Shown: positions 26,306-39,545 of the stretch, in pieces
How positions within the stretch are numbered: position 1 is the stretch's first letter
Layout of the letters: each line of letters starts with the position of its first letter
Source of the DNA: Cellulosimicrobium cellulans
GTDB taxonomy: Bacteria; Actinomycetota; Actinomycetes; Actinomycetales; Cellulomonadaceae
Direction of reading: 5' to 3'
DNA length: 64,000 nt
Assembly (NCBI RefSeq): GCF_016921195.1
Contig: NZ_JAFGYF010000003.1
Span: 186,001 to 250,000 of the forward strand
Translations under genes and position numbers: made by a program
Notes under the pieces: model-generated
Told to the model about the DNA's origin: nothing
Seen by the model: the letters and a program-made list of their open reading frames with translations, nothing else
The model's database searches: none

Positions 26306-27418
26306 TCACGGCGCGTTCGGCGACTCGACGACGAGGTCGCCCGCGATGATCTGCTCCTGGTACTGGGCGAGCTGGTCCTGCAGCTCGGCCGGCACCGCGT
26401 CCTCGAAGTCGTGGAACGGCGCGAGGCCGACGCCCTCGTTCTCGAGCGTGCCCACGTACGGCTCGCTCGTGAAGTTGCCGTCCGCCGACTCGCTCACGGT
26501 GTCGAACACGGCCGGGCCGATCTGCTTCATGACCGACGTGAGGATGAGGCTGCCGTAGTCGGTCGTGAGGAAGCCGTCCGAGTCGACCCAGATGATCTTC
26601 GCGCCCGCGCCCTCGGCGGCCGCAGCCGCACCCAGGCCGACGGGACCCGCGACCGGCATGATGATGTCCGCACCCTGGTCGATGAAGCCCTGGGTGACGT
26701 TCTGGCCGTTCGCCTGGTTGTCGAAGTCGCCGGTGAACGTGCCGGTCTGGGCCGCCTTGTCCCAGCCGAGGACCTTGACGTCGGTGCCGTTGTCTTCGTT
26801 GTACTTCGCGACGCCGTCGACGTAGCCGTCCATGAAGATGGCGACCGACGGGATCTGGATGCCGCCGAACGTGGCGACCGTGCCCGTCTCCGTCATGCCC
26901 GCCGCGAGGTAGCCGGCGAGGAACGCCGCTTCCGCGGTGTTGAAGAGGATCGGCTTGGCGTTGTCGAGCTCGACGGCCACCGGCGGGTCGTCGGCGGTGG
27001 CGCCCGGGTCGGAGAACGAGGAGTCGATGAGCGCGAAGTGCACGTCGGGGTTGGCCACGGCCGCGGCCTGGATCGGGTCCTCGAGGAGGAAGCCGACGCC
27101 GATGATGAGGTTGCAGCCCTGCTGCACCAGGCTGTCGATGTTCGGCGCGTAGTCGGTGTCGGCCTGCGACTCGACCTCGTGGATCGTGACGCCGAGCTCC
27201 TCCTCCGCCTGCTGGAGCCCTTCGAAACCGGACTGGTTGAAGGACTGGTCGTCGAACCCGCCGGCGTCGGACACCATGCACGCGGAGAAGTCGGAGTTGC
27301 CGCCCGCGGTGTTCTCGCCGCCGCCGGTCGTCTCGTCGTCCTCGGGTGCGGCGCCGCACGCGGCCAGCGCGAGCGCGGCGACGGCCGCGAGCGCGGTGAC
27401 CTGAGTCGCTCTCTTCAC
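26306..27418 (-). CDS. BMP-family nucleoside-binding lipoprotein
   Basis: A 370-residue substrate-binding lipoprotein of the basic membrane protein (BMP/PnrA) family. The signal peptide (KRATQVTALAAVAALALAACG) ends in a LAAC lipobox with lipidated Cys about residue 21, then a Gly/Glu/Thr-rich linker. Core motifs: SACMVSDAGGFDDQSFNQSG, NLIIGVGFLLEDPIQ, FLAGYLAAGMT, IMPVAGPVGLGA and KIIWVDSDGFLT. It captures nucleosides at the outer membrane face and hands them to the two permeases. Start GTG 27418 has AGGAG 7 nt upstream. First gene of the uptake operon, after a 226-bp spacer. Confidence 0.93.
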   Translation of the reverse strand: MKRATQVTALAAVAALALAACGAAPEDDETTGGGENTAGGNSDFSACMVSDAGGFDDQSFNQSGFEGLQQAEEELGVTIHEVESQADTDYAPNIDSLVQQGCNLIIGVGFLLEDPIQAAAVANPDVHFALIDSSFSDPGATADDPPVAVELDNAKPILFNTAEAAFLAGYLAAGMTETGTVATFGGIQIPSVAIFMDGYVDGVAKYNEDNGTDVKVLGWDKAAQTGTFTGDFDNQANGQNVTQGFIDQGADIIMPVAGPVGLGAAAAAEGAGAKIIWVDSDGFLTTDYGSLILTSVMKQIGPAVFDTVSESADGNFTSEPYVGTLENEGVGLAPFHDFEDAVPAELQDQLAQYQEQIIAGDLVVESPNAP

Positions 27419-27553
27419 CTGATAGCTCCTGTCGTTCTCGTAGCAGGGCCGCGCAGGGAAGGACCCCTGGGCCCTCCCGAGCGCCGTTGCACGGGAGGAC
27501 CGGTCCGTCGGCCTCTATAGGACCGAACACTAATCAGCCTGGAGGGTCCTGCA

Positions 27554-27571
27554 CGTTACTTGCCGGTAACG
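27554..27571. promoter_or_regulatory. palindrome upstream of the nucleoside uptake operon
   Basis: CGTTAC - TTGCCG - GTAACG forms 6-bp arms about 135 bp upstream of the BMP start in a locally AT-richer spacer. A second inverted repeat, AGGACC (27519-27524) and GGTCCT (27545-27550), lies nearer the gene. Either could be an operator; no regulator gene is next to them. Confidence 0.4.
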
Positions 27572-27644
27572 CGGGTGCTTCGTTATGCAAGCGTCACTTT
27601 GCGTCTGAGGCGTGACACACCCCTGTCCACGGGTCGGGACCGCT

Positions 27645-28874
27645 TCACCCGTCCTGACCCGCGGCGACACGGGCGAGCAGTCGCATCCCCGCGTCCACCG
27701 CGCGCTCGTCGACCTGGAGGTCGCCCTGGTGGATGTCATAGCTGCGCCCGCCCGGGGTCCGTGTGCCCAGCCGCGCCATCGCGCCGGGGACCTTCGTGAG
27801 GTACCAGGCGAAGTCCTCGCCGCCGAGCGACTGCTCGGTCAGGAGGATCGAGTCGGGACCGAGGACGTCGCGCGCCGCGGCCTCGAGCAGCCCCGTGCAG
27901 CGCTCGTCGTTCTCGACGGGCGGCACACCGCGCGTGTGGTGCACCGTCACCTCGACCTCGTAGGGCGCGACGACCTGCTCGACGGCGTCGTGCAGCACCT
28001 GCCCCGCGAACTCCCACGCCCGCACGTCCAGGCAGCGCAGCGTCCCGCGCACCGTCCCCGTGCTCGGGATCGCGTTGTGCGCGGACCCGGCGTGCACGGC
28101 GCCCCACGTGAGGTTCACGCCCGAGCGCGGGTCGAGCCGCCGGCCCAGCACGGCGGGGACCTGGGTGATGACCTGGCCCAGCGCGTAGACCACGTCGCCC
28201 GTGAGGTGCGGGCGCGAGGTGTGCCCCCCGGGCGACGCGATGGTCACGGAGACCTCGTCGGACGCCGACGTGATCGGACCAATGCGCGTCCCGATCCGGC
28301 CCACGTCGACCTTGGGGTCGCAGTGCACCGCGTAGATCTCGTCGACGCCGTCCATGGCGCCCGCGGCGAGGACGTCGAGCGACCCGCCGGGCTGGACCTC
28401 CTCCGCGGGCTGGAAGACGAGCCGCACGCCGCGGCGCAGCTCCCCCTGCGCGTGCAGGTCGGCGAGGACCAGCCCGGCTCCCAGCACCACCGCGGTGTGC
28501 ACGTCGTGACCGCAGGCGTGCGCCACGCCGGGGACCGTCGAGGCCCACGGGAGGTCGCACCTGTCCTGGAGCGGCAGCGCGTCGATGTCGGCGCGCAGGG
28601 CCACGCGCCCGGGCGACGGCGCGTCGTCGGCCGTTCGGGTGGCGGCCACGTCGCCCGGCTCGGGGCCGACGTCGCACACGAGGCCCGTGCCGGGCAGGAG
28701 CCGCGGCTCGAGCCCCGCGGCCCGCAGCCGGTCGGCGAGCAGGGCCGTCGTCCGCGTCTCCGCGCGCGAGACCTCCGGGTGCGCGTGGATGTCGCGGCGG
28801 ATCGCCACGACCTCGTCCACGTGGCGCGCGGCGGCCGCGGCGACGCGGGCGGCGAGGGTCACGTCGGCCGTCAC
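27645..28874 (-). CDS. M20-family amidohydrolase (AmiA/AmiB-like)
   Basis: Metal-dependent amidohydrolase of 409 residues, peptidase family M20D. Metal-binding elements: RADIDALPLQ, AHACGHDVHTAVVLGAGLVL, VFQPAEEVQPGG and LGGEDFAWYL; the dimerisation domain contains IASPGGHTSRPH. It likely removes an N-acyl or amide group from a small molecule (hippurate, IAA-amino acid or N-acyl amino acid type); the substrate is unknown. The GTG at 28874 overlaps the manC stop (GTGA). In mycobacteria the related amiA1/amiB1 pair lies near deoD, from memory. Confidence 0.88.
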   Translation of the reverse strand: MTADVTLAARVAAAAARHVDEVVAIRRDIHAHPEVSRAETRTTALLADRLRAAGLEPRLLPGTGLVCDVGPEPGDVAATRTADDAPSPGRVALRADIDALPLQDRCDLPWASTVPGVAHACGHDVHTAVVLGAGLVLADLHAQGELRRGVRLVFQPAEEVQPGGSLDVLAAGAMDGVDEIYAVHCDPKVDVGRIGTRIGPITSASDEVSVTIASPGGHTSRPHLTGDVVYALGQVITQVPAVLGRRLDPRSGVNLTWGAVHAGSAHNAIPSTGTVRGTLRCLDVRAWEFAGQVLHDAVEQVVAPYEVEVTVHHTRGVPPVENDERCTGLLEAAARDVLGPDSILLTEQSLGGEDFAWYLTKVPGAMARLGTRTPGGRSYDIHQGDLQVDERAVDAGMRLLARVAAGQDG

Positions 28875-30013
28875 AGGAGCTCGTCCATCCCGAGCTCGCG
28901 GACCGTGTCGACCATCGACTTCACCTGCTGCGCGCGGGCACGCGTGGTGACGAGCAGCGCGTCCGGGGTGTCCACGACCACGACGTCGTCGAGGCCCAGC
29001 ACCGTGACGACCCGGTCGCTCGCCGGCACGACCACCGACCCCGCGCTCTCCCGGCGGACCACGCGACCCGTGTCGCCGAGGACCTTCGAGCCGGCACCGT
29101 CGACCGACGGCAGCAGCGCGGCGAGCGAGTTGAAGTCCCCCACGTCGTCCCAGCCGAACGTCCCCGGGACGACGGCGACGCCGCCCACCGCCGCGACGGG
29201 CTCGGCGACCGCGTGGTCGATCGCGATCCGCTCGAGCGCGGGCCAGCGTTCGGCGAGCACCCGGTCGCGGTCGGGGCCGTCCCACGCCGCGGCGATCGCG
29301 CGCAGGCCGTCGTGCAGCTCCGGGCGCTGGTCCGCGAGGTGCCCCAGGAGGACGGCCGACCGGACGATGAACATGCCGGCGTTCCACCGGTACTCCCCGG
29401 ACGCGAGGTAGCGCTGCGCCGTCGCCGCGTCGGGCTTCTCGGTGAAGCCGCGCACGTGCTGCGCGCTCGGTGCGCCCGCGACACCGAGCGGGGCTCCGCT
29501 GTGCACGTACCCGAAGGCGGTCGAGGGCCGCGAGGCCGCGATCCCGATCGTCACGACGTATCCCGCCCGTGCCGCCTCCACGGCCTCGCGGACCGACGAC
29601 TCGAACGCGTCCCGGCCCGTGATGACCTGGTCCGCGGCGAACGACCCCACCACGACGTCGCCGTGCCGCTGCTCGAGGACCGCCGCGGCGAGGCCGATCG
29701 CCGCCATCGAGTCACGCGGGGACGGCTCCGCCAGGACGTTCTCGGCCGGGAGCCCCGGCAGCTGGGTGCGCGCGGCGGCGACGTGCCGGTCCCCGGTGAC
29801 GAGCACCACGCCCCGCTCCCCTGCGAGCGGGACCAGCCGGTCGACCGTCGACTGGAGCAGCGAGCGGCCCGACCCGGTGAGGTCGAGGAGGAACTTGGGC
29901 GAGCCCGCGCGCGAGAGCGGCCACAACCGCGTGCCCGCCCCTCCCGCCGGGACGACGGCGTGGAAGCCGGGGATCGGCGACGCGGGGGACGAGGGGTGAG
30001 GCGAAGCGGCCAT
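28871..30013 (-). CDS. manC: mannose-1-phosphate guanylyltransferase
   Basis: Makes GDP-mannose from mannose-1-phosphate and GTP, for mannosylated glycans and lipoglycans. The 380-residue protein begins with the nucleotidyltransferase signature FHAVVPAGGAGTRLWPLSR and continues with PRDSMAAIGLAAAVLEQ, FTEKPDAATAQRY, WNAGMFIVRS and GTFGWDDVGDFNSL. It lacks the C-terminal isomerase domain of bifunctional enzymes. The ATG at 30013 lies 6 nt behind TATGCT, so the transcript is probably leaderless. It is divergent from sdhC, with a 233-bp spacer. Confidence 0.93.
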   Translation of the reverse strand: MAASPHPSSPASPIPGFHAVVPAGGAGTRLWPLSRAGSPKFLLDLTGSGRSLLQSTVDRLVPLAGERGVVLVTGDRHVAAARTQLPGLPAENVLAEPSPRDSMAAIGLAAAVLEQRHGDVVVGSFAADQVITGRDAFESSVREAVEAARAGYVVTIGIAASRPSTAFGYVHSGAPLGVAGAPSAQHVRGFTEKPDAATAQRYLASGEYRWNAGMFIVRSAVLLGHLADQRPELHDGLRAIAAAWDGPDRDRVLAERWPALERIAIDHAVAEPVAAVGGVAVVPGTFGWDDVGDFNSLAALLPSVDGAGSKVLGDTGRVVRRESAGSVVVPASDRVVTVLGLDDVVVVDTPDALLVTTRARAQQVKSMVDTVRELGMDELL

Positions 30014-30019
30014 GGGGGC

Positions 30020-30025
30020 AGCATA
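30020..30025 (-). promoter_or_regulatory. leaderless -10 box of manC
   Basis: TATGCT on the minus strand ends 6 nt before the ATG at 30013. Confidence 0.55.
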
Positions 30026-30051
30026 GTGAGGCGGACAGTTCCCTCGCGGGC

Positions 30052-30067
30052 TGTGGGATCAGTCACA
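30052..30067. promoter_or_regulatory. CRP/GlxR-like operator upstream of sdhCDAB
   Basis: TGTGGGATCAGTCACA matches the TGTGA-N6-TCACA consensus of CRP/GlxR regulators at nine of ten fixed positions. It is about 180 bp upstream of sdhC and 39 bp upstream of manC. In Corynebacterium glutamicum the sdh operon is known to be under GlxR. Confidence 0.55.
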
Positions 30068-30246
30068 AACCCCCCGCGCAAGGCCGTTCGGCCGCCCCCG
30101 GCGGTCCGCATCATGACGCCGATGTCACTATGGTGGAAACCCAGAGACCGATGCCGACGACGGTCCCGCGGTCCGGACTGAGGGAGTTCCGGGCCACGTC
30201 CGGAACGTGACATCTCCCCCTGATCTCGCCACAGGAGGCCCCCAAA

Positions 30247-30630
30247 GTGCCCAGTGCACCAGCCGGCACGCTCTACCGCGGCCGTGAAGGCATGTGGTCG
30301 TGGGTCGCGCATCGCGTGACCGGCGTGCTCATCTTCTTCTTCCTGCTCGTCCACGTGCTCGACACGGCGCTCGTCCGGGTGTCGCCCGAGGCCTACAACG
30401 CCGTCATCGGGACGTACCAGACGCCGATCATGGGCATCGGCGAGGCAGGACTGGTCGCGGCCATCGTGTTCCACGCCTTCAACGGCATCCGGATCATCCT
30501 CGTCGACTTCTGGGCCAAGGGCCCCCGGTACCAGCGCACGATGCTCTGGATCGTCGTCGGCCTCTTCGTCGTCACGATGGCGGGCTTCCTGCCGCGTCAC
30601 CTCATGAACGTCTTCGGAGGGGGGCACTGA
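30247..30630 (+). CDS. sdhC: succinate dehydrogenase cytochrome b556 subunit
   Basis: Membrane anchor subunit of succinate dehydrogenase (complex II), 127 residues with three helices. MWSWVAHRVTGVLIFFFLLV carries the conserved Ser-x3-His-Arg region of quinone/heme binding, and IVFHAFNGIRIILVDF contributes a heme-ligand His. The GTG at 30247 follows ACAGGAGGCCCCC, giving a strong ribosome site. First gene of sdhCDAB, overlapping sdhD by ATGA. It passes electrons from the SdhB clusters to menaquinone. Confidence 0.93.
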   Translation: MPSAPAGTLYRGREGMWSWVAHRVTGVLIFFFLLVHVLDTALVRVSPEAYNAVIGTYQTPIMGIGEAGLVAAIVFHAFNGIRIILVDFWAKGPRYQRTMLWIVVGLFVVTMAGFLPRHLMNVFGGGH

Positions 30631-31088
30631 TGGCCGCCGCACCCACGGTCGAGGTCGCGAGCCCGCGCGACCCCTACAAGCGCCGCAAGGCCACGCGCAG
30701 CAACTACGAGCTGTACAGCTGGATCTTCATGCGCGCGTCCGGCGTCGTGCTGATCGTCCTCATCTTCGGGCACCTCTTCGTCAACCTCATGGTCGGCGAG
30801 GGCGTGCACGCGATCGACTTCGGCTTCGTCGCCGGCAAGTGGGCCTCCCCGTTCTGGCAGATCTGGGACCTGCTCATGCTGTGGCTGGCCATGTTCCACG
30901 GCACCAACGGCGTCCGCACGATCATCAACGACTACGCCGAGCGTGACGGCACTCGCCTCGTCCTCAAGCTCGCGCTGTACCTCGCGTTCACGATCGTCAC
31001 GGTGCTCGGCACGCTCGTGATCTTCACGTTCGACCCGTGCCCCGCGAACGCGCCGGCCGAGCTGCTCGCGTCGTTCTGCACGGCCTGA
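30630..31088 (+). CDS. sdhD: succinate dehydrogenase hydrophobic membrane anchor subunit
   Basis: Second membrane anchor of complex II, 152 residues with three helices after a ~35-residue polar N-terminus. Conserved: [28 protein letters not shown] with the helix-1 His, [20 protein letters not shown] with the second His. The ATG overlaps the sdhC stop. The C-terminus ([16 protein letters not shown]) has two Cys on the outer side, a small oddity. sdhA follows after 68 nt. Confidence 0.92.
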   Translation: MAAAPTVEVASPRDPYKRRKATRSNYELYSWIFMRASGVVLIVLIFGHLFVNLMVGEGVHAIDFGFVAGKWASPFWQIWDLLMLWLAMFHGTNGVRTIINDYAERDGTRLVLKLALYLAFTIVTVLGTLVIFTFDPCPANAPAELLASFCTA

Positions 31089-31156
31089 GCGACCTCCCGC
31101 TACCTGCCCCCGTCTTCTCGCTCCACCCGGCTCTCTCCCAGGAGGCATCGACCCCG

Positions 31157-32989
31157 ATGCAAACCCATCAGTACGACGTCGTCATCGTCGGCGCAGGCGG
31201 CGCCGGGATGCGCGCGGCGCTGGAGTCGTCCGGCAAGGTCCGCACGGCCGTCATCTCCAAGCTGTACCCCACGCGCTCGCACACGGGCGCCGCGCAGGGC
31301 GGCATGTGCGCCGCTCTCGCGAACGTGGAGGAGGACAACTGGGAGTGGCACACGTTCGACACGGTCAAGGGCGGCGACTACCTCGTCGACCAGGACGCCG
31401 CCGAGATCATGGCCAAGGAGGCCATCGACGCGGTCCTCGACCTCGAGCGCATGGGCCTGCCGTTCAACCGCACGCCCGAGGGTCGCATCGACCAGCGCCG
31501 GTTCGGCGGGCACACCCGCAACCACGGCGAGGCCGCGGTGCGTCGCTCGTGCTACGCGGCGGACCGCACCGGTCACATGATCCTCCAGACGCTCTACCAG
31601 CAGTGCGTCAAGCAGGACGTCGAGTTCTTCAACGAGTTCTACGTGCTCGACCTCATCACGGACCACGACCTGTCGGCGGGCGAGATCCCCGACGGCGAGC
31701 CGGTCACCGCGACCGGCGTCGTCGCCTACGACCTGGCAACCGGCGAGATCCACGTCTTCCAGGCGAAGGCGATCATCTTCGCGACCGGCGGCGCGGGCAA
31801 GATCTTCAAGACGACGTCCAACGCCCACACCCTCACGGGCGACGGCATGGCCCTCGCGTACCGCCGCGGCCTGCCGCTCGAGGACATGGAGTTCTTCCAG
31901 TTCCACCCGACGGGCCTCGCCGGCCTGGGCATCCTCCTCTCCGAGGCGGCGCGCGGCGAGGGCGGCATCCTCCGCAACGCCGACGGCGAGCGGTTCATGG
32001 AGCGCTACGCCCCCACCATCAAGGACCTCGCGCCGCGCGACATCGTCGCCCGGTCCATGGCGAACGAGGTCCGCGAGGGCCGCGGCGCCGGGCCGAACAA
32101 GGACTACGTCCTGCTCGACCTCACGCACCTCGAGCCCGCGCACATCGACGCGAAGCTCCCGGACATCACCGAGTTCGCCCGGACGTACCTGGGCATCGAG
32201 CCGTACACCGAGCCCGTGCCCGTCTACCCCACCGCGCACTACGCGATGGGCGGCATCCCGACGAACGTCGACGCCGAGGTGCTGCGCGACAGCCACAACG
32301 TCGTCAAGGGCCTCTACGCCGCGGGCGAGGTCGCGTGCGTGAGCGTCCACGGCTCCAACCGTCTCGGCACCAACTCGCTGCTCGACATCAACGTCTTCGG
32401 CAAGCGCGCCGGCCGCACGGCCGCCGCGTACGCCGCGACGGCGTCGTACACCGAGCTCCCGGAGAACCCCGCCGCGGCGGTCATCGCGCAGCTCGAGGAG
32501 ATGCGGAACCGACCCGACGGCGAGCGCGTCGCCGACGTCCGCAAGGCCCTCCAGGAGACCATGGACGCCAACGCCCAGGTGTTCCGCACCGGCGAGTCGC
32601 TCAACCAGGCCCTCGCGGACATCCGCGACCTGCAGAAGCGGTACAAGAACGTCTCGGTCCAGGACAAGGGCCGGCTGTTCAACACCGACCTGCTCGAGGC
32701 CATCGAGCTCGGCTTCCTCCTCGACATCGCCGAGGTCACGGTCGTCGCGGCGATCAACCGCAAGGAGTCGCGCGGCGGCCACTACCGCGAGGACTACCCC
32801 GACCGCGACGACGCCAACTACATGCTGCACACGATGGCGTACCGCCGTCCCACCTCGGCCAGCGACGTCGCCGACGGGCACGTCGCCGGCTACTTCGACC
32901 ACGTCGAGGAGTTCGACGGCTACAAGGTCGCCCTGGGCTCCAAGCCCGTCACCCAGACCCGGTACGAGCCCATGGAGCGGAAGTACTGA
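31157..32989 (+). CDS. sdhA: succinate dehydrogenase flavoprotein subunit
   Basis: Catalytic flavoprotein of 610 residues that oxidises succinate to fumarate. It shows the FAD dinucleotide fold ([20 protein letters not shown]), the covalent-FAD His in [63 protein letters not shown], the catalytic Arg region [16 protein letters not shown] and [20 protein letters not shown]. The start ATG 31157 follows CCAGGAGGCATCG, a strong ribosome site. Its stop overlaps the sdhB ATG. The TCA role is certain; direction of use (succinate oxidation versus fumarate reduction) is inferred from the SdhCDAB context. Confidence 0.96.
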   Translation: MQTHQYDVVIVGAGGAGMRAALESSGKVRTAVISKLYPTRSHTGAAQGGMCAALANVEEDNWEWHTFDTVKGGDYLVDQDAAEIMAKEAIDAVLDLERMGLPFNRTPEGRIDQRRFGGHTRNHGEAAVRRSCYAADRTGHMILQTLYQQCVKQDVEFFNEFYVLDLITDHDLSAGEIPDGEPVTATGVVAYDLATGEIHVFQAKAIIFATGGAGKIFKTTSNAHTLTGDGMALAYRRGLPLEDMEFFQFHPTGLAGLGILLSEAARGEGGILRNADGERFMERYAPTIKDLAPRDIVARSMANEVREGRGAGPNKDYVLLDLTHLEPAHIDAKLPDITEFARTYLGIEPYTEPVPVYPTAHYAMGGIPTNVDAEVLRDSHNVVKGLYAAGEVACVSVHGSNRLGTNSLLDINVFGKRAGRTAAAYAATASYTELPENPAAAVIAQLEEMRNRPDGERVADVRKALQETMDANAQVFRTGESLNQALADIRDLQKRYKNVSVQDKGRLFNTDLLEAIELGFLLDIAEVTVVAAINRKESRGGHYREDYPDRDDANYMLHTMAYRRPTSASDVADGHVAGYFDHVEEFDGYKVALGSKPVTQTRYEPMERKY

Positions 32990-33756
32990 TGACTGCCACA
33001 CTCGAGAGCCCGGCCCCCGAGGCCAAGGCCGGTGAGATCCCCTCGTTCGAGGTCACGCTCCGCATCCGCCGCTACTCCCCCGAGTCGGAGCACGGCGAGG
33101 ACGCGTACTGGGACGAGTTCACCGTCCTGGCCCACGGCACGGACCGCGTGCTCGACGCCCTGCACAAGATCAAGTGGGAGCACGACGGCTCGCTCACGTT
33201 CCGTCGCTCGTGCGCGCACGGCGTGTGCGGCTCGGACGCGATGCGCATCAACGGCCGCAACCGGCTCGCGTGCAAGACGCTGCTCAAGGACGTGAACCCC
33301 GACAAGCCCATCACGGTCGAGCCCATCAAGGGCCTGCCCGTGGTCAAGGACCTGGTCGTCGACATGGAGCCGTTCTTCGCGTCGTACCGCGAGATCATGC
33401 CGTTCCTCATCACGTCCGGGAACGAGCCGAGCAAGGAGCGCCTCCAGTCCGCCGCGCAGCGCGAGCGCTTCGACGACACCACCAAGTGCATCCTGTGCGC
33501 CGCCTGCACGTCGTCGTGCCCCGTGTTCTGGACCGACGGCCAGTACTTCGGCCCCGCCGCCATCGTCAACGCGCACCGGTTCATCTTCGACAGCCGCGAC
33601 GAGGGTGCCACGCAGCGCCTGGAGATCCTCAACGACAAGGAGGGCGTGTGGCGCTGCCGCACGACCTTCAACTGCACGGAGGCCTGCCCCCGCGGCATCG
33701 AGGTCACCAAGGCGATCCAGGAGGTCAAGCGCGCGATGATCACGCGCGCCTTCTGA
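32989..33756 (+). CDS. sdhB: succinate dehydrogenase iron-sulfur subunit
   Basis: Electron-transfer subunit of 255 residues carrying three clusters. The [2Fe-2S] site is RRSCAHGVCGSDAM plus LACKTLL; [4Fe-4S] is CILCAACTSSCPVFW; [3Fe-4S] is CRTTFNCTEACPRGIEV. All cysteines are intact. It starts within the sdhA stop codon (TGATG) and ends the operon, 16 nt before a strong hairpin. Confidence 0.96.
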   Translation: MTATLESPAPEAKAGEIPSFEVTLRIRRYSPESEHGEDAYWDEFTVLAHGTDRVLDALHKIKWEHDGSLTFRRSCAHGVCGSDAMRINGRNRLACKTLLKDVNPDKPITVEPIKGLPVVKDLVVDMEPFFASYREIMPFLITSGNEPSKERLQSAAQRERFDDTTKCILCAACTSSCPVFWTDGQYFGPAAIVNAHRFIFDSRDEGATQRLEILNDKEGVWRCRTTFNCTEACPRGIEVTKAIQEVKRAMITRAF

Positions 33757-33772
33757 TCCCTGCACGTCCCGC

Positions 33773-33809
33773 ACGGAGGGCGCCGACCACCACGGTCGGC
33801 GCCCTCCGT
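33773..33809 (+). terminator. 16-bp hairpin terminator of sdhCDAB
   Basis: Perfect arms at 33773-33788 and 33794-33809 with a 5-nt loop, 16 nt past the sdhB stop. The following ~110 bp to the convergent YihY gene hold nothing that I recognise. Confidence 0.8.
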
Positions 33810-33920
33810 CGTCTCGTGGCGCGCTCGGCCTCGGCCGGGTCCACGACCCGCGTGGTCGGGCCGGCCACGCAGGCCGGAGAGCCGACCCGTCGCGGAGGAG
33901 AACGCGTCGGCGCCGTTCGG

Positions 33921-35054
33921 CTAGGTGCCGCGCGGGAGGCGGGCACGACGGACGCCGCGGACGATCGGGCTCCAGGGTCTGCCGGAGCCTTGGCCCGCAC
34001 GGAGGTGCTCCTCCGTCGAGACGGCGACGGGCGCCGGGTCCTCGGCCACCGCGTGACGGGCGACGCGCACGTGGGTCGGGCGGGTCGCGTCCACGACGGG
34101 GAGCTCGGGCCGGACGTCGCGAGCGTGCCGGGCGTCGGGGTCCGGGTCCGGCGGGCGGGGCGGGTCGGCCATCCATGCGCAGACCGCGAGCAGGATGCGG
34201 GCGGTGAAGTTGACGAGGATCAGGAGGGTCACGAGGACCGCGAAGGAGGCGAGCAGCGCGTTCCGGCTGGCGCTGCCCGCCACGAACGACGACCCGAGGT
34301 AGCGCAGGCCCCCGAAGGCGACCGCGGCGGTGAGCGCGCCGACGACGAGGTCGCGACGGGGGACCCGCACGCCCGCCAGCAGCGTGACCACCACGACCAC
34401 GACCACCGCGTCGAGCAGGACGCTCACCACCAGTCCGGCGCCGGTCACGAGGACCGCAGGCCCGCCGGAGAGCCCGAGCGACGCCAGGAGCCGGTAGCCG
34501 ATCGACGACACGGCGATGCTGGCGACGGCGGAGACGAGCATGCTCAGCGCGAGCAGGAGGAAGCCGAGGAGGGCGCGCGCCCGGGCGAGCAGCACGCTCT
34601 GGCCGACGTCGCTGACGCCGAACATGGTCCTCACGGCGCCACGCAGGTGGTACATGAACGAGACGACCGAGAACAGCAGCACGACCCCGGCGACGACGCT
34701 CGTGACGCTGAGTCCGTGCGACAGGAGGAGATCGCCGGGGTCGATGATGCCCTTCTCCCCGTCGACGGCGATGAGGCCGGGGACGAGCTCGTTGATCTCG
34801 CCGAACACGGCGTCCATGAGCTCCGCGCTGCCGCCGAGCACCTGCATGAAGACCGTGTAGCCGATGGTGAGGGCGGCGAAGAGGGAGAACAGGGCGGAGT
34901 ACGCGATGCCGCCGCACAGCAGGGCGCCGCGCGCGTCGAGGTAGCGATAGGTCGCGCGCCCGGCCCGGCTGTCCTTCCACCGCTCGACGAGCGCCTCGAC
35001 GCGCTCCCTCGTGCGCCTGACGGCGCTGGGTGCGGCGGAGGGGGGCGACGTCAC
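33921..35054 (-). CDS. YihY/BrkB-family membrane protein
   Basis: Integral membrane protein of 377 residues with six helices, of the YihY/virulence factor BrkB family. Motifs: RYLDARGALLCGGIAYSALF, then LYHLRGA-like FMYHLRGAVRTMFGVSD, and RNALLASFAVLVTLLILVNF. A ~90-residue polar tail follows the last helix (starting DPPRPPDPDPDARHARD). The function of the family is unsettled; older claims of RNase BN were withdrawn. The GTG at 35054 is preferred because TAAGGT ends 7 nt before it. An upstream start at 35090 would overlap the previous gene. In mycobacteria a homologue also adjoins trpS. Confidence 0.88.
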   Translation of the reverse strand: MTSPPSAAPSAVRRTRERVEALVERWKDSRAGRATYRYLDARGALLCGGIAYSALFSLFAALTIGYTVFMQVLGGSAELMDAVFGEINELVPGLIAVDGEKGIIDPGDLLLSHGLSVTSVVAGVVLLFSVVSFMYHLRGAVRTMFGVSDVGQSVLLARARALLGFLLLALSMLVSAVASIAVSSIGYRLLASLGLSGGPAVLVTGAGLVVSVLLDAVVVVVVVTLLAGVRVPRRDLVVGALTAAVAFGGLRYLGSSFVAGSASRNALLASFAVLVTLLILVNFTARILLAVCAWMADPPRPPDPDPDARHARDVRPELPVVDATRPTHVRVARHAVAEDPAPVAVSTEEHLRAGQGSGRPWSPIVRGVRRARLPRGT

Positions 35055-35064
35055 GCCCCGAACC

Positions 35065-38582
<3,518 letters not shown>

Positions 38583-38586
<4 letters not shown>

Positions 38587-39545
38587 GAGGTGCCGAGCGC
38601 TCCTGTCATGGTCGTCCAGCCCCGGGAGATGCGCGCCGGGACCCCGGCATCGTAGTCACGGGCCGGGAAGGCCGCCACGAGGGCGGCGACCGTCTCCCGC
38701 TCCGTGTCGGCGACGACGTCGATCACCGTGTCGCCCGACTGCCAGACCACGTGCCACGGCTCCTCCGACAGCACGTGCACGCGACGGCCCTCGACGTCCC
38801 ACGTGTCCCCGCCCGCGAGCGCGGCGGTGTCCAGGAGCCCGTGCTGCTCCCGTACCACAGCCTCGCCACCCGGCGCCTCGAGGTCGATCTCGACGGCGCC
38901 ACGCGGGGCGGTTCGCACGTCGACCACGCTGAAACCCTCCGGAAGAGAGGTCGGGCACGTCCAGCCCTCCGCGTCGAGCGCCGCGAGCGCGGTCGCGCCG
39001 TCGCCGTCCGGGGCGTCCTCGTGACCGGCGCCCTGCTCCGCCGTCGGCACCCCGCCCACCACGAGCGCCCCCGTGGCGCGGGGTGCGGCCTGCGCCAGCA
39101 CGTTGAGGGGGTCGCTGCGGTGCAGGTCCGGCGTCACGAGCGGGCTCTCGCCCAGGGCGAAGAGGCCGACGGCCGCGACCCCGACACCGCCGACCACGAA
39201 CCCGACGACGCGTCGACGCACGGCCCCCCGGCGCACGTCGCCGCTCCACGCACCGCGCGGGAGGGGCACCGGCTGCGCCCAGGGATCGCTCCCGGCAGGC
39301 GCGGAGCGGAGCGGGTCGCCGTCCGTCGAGGGGATCTGCGCCGACAGCGCGAGCAGACGGGCCGCGAGATCGGGAGCGGGCTCGACCGGCCCGGCGGAGC
39401 TCAGCGCCCGGCGTGCGGCGCGCGCCGCGGACAGCTCGGCGGCGCACCGCGGGCAGCACGCCACGTGCTCGAGGGCGCGCTCCGCCTCGGCGGGGGTGAG
39501 CTGCCCGTCGACGAGCGCGGAGAGGCGGGAGCCGAGGTGCGTCAC
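38583..39545 (-). CDS. rseA: anti-sigma-E factor with zinc-finger (ZAS) domain and long extracytoplasmic part
   Basis: A 320-residue anti-sigma factor. The N-terminal ZAS motif HxxxCxxC is intact ([18 protein letters not shown]). It is followed at about residues 145-165 by one membrane helix ([20 protein letters not shown]). The ~155-residue outer domain contains [19 protein letters not shown], like the sensor/MucB-type domains of RseA/RseB. It is much longer than the mycobacterial RseA as I recall it. GTG 39545 overlaps the sigE stop and its own stop overlaps htrA. It should hold SigE inactive until envelope stress. Confidence 0.88.
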
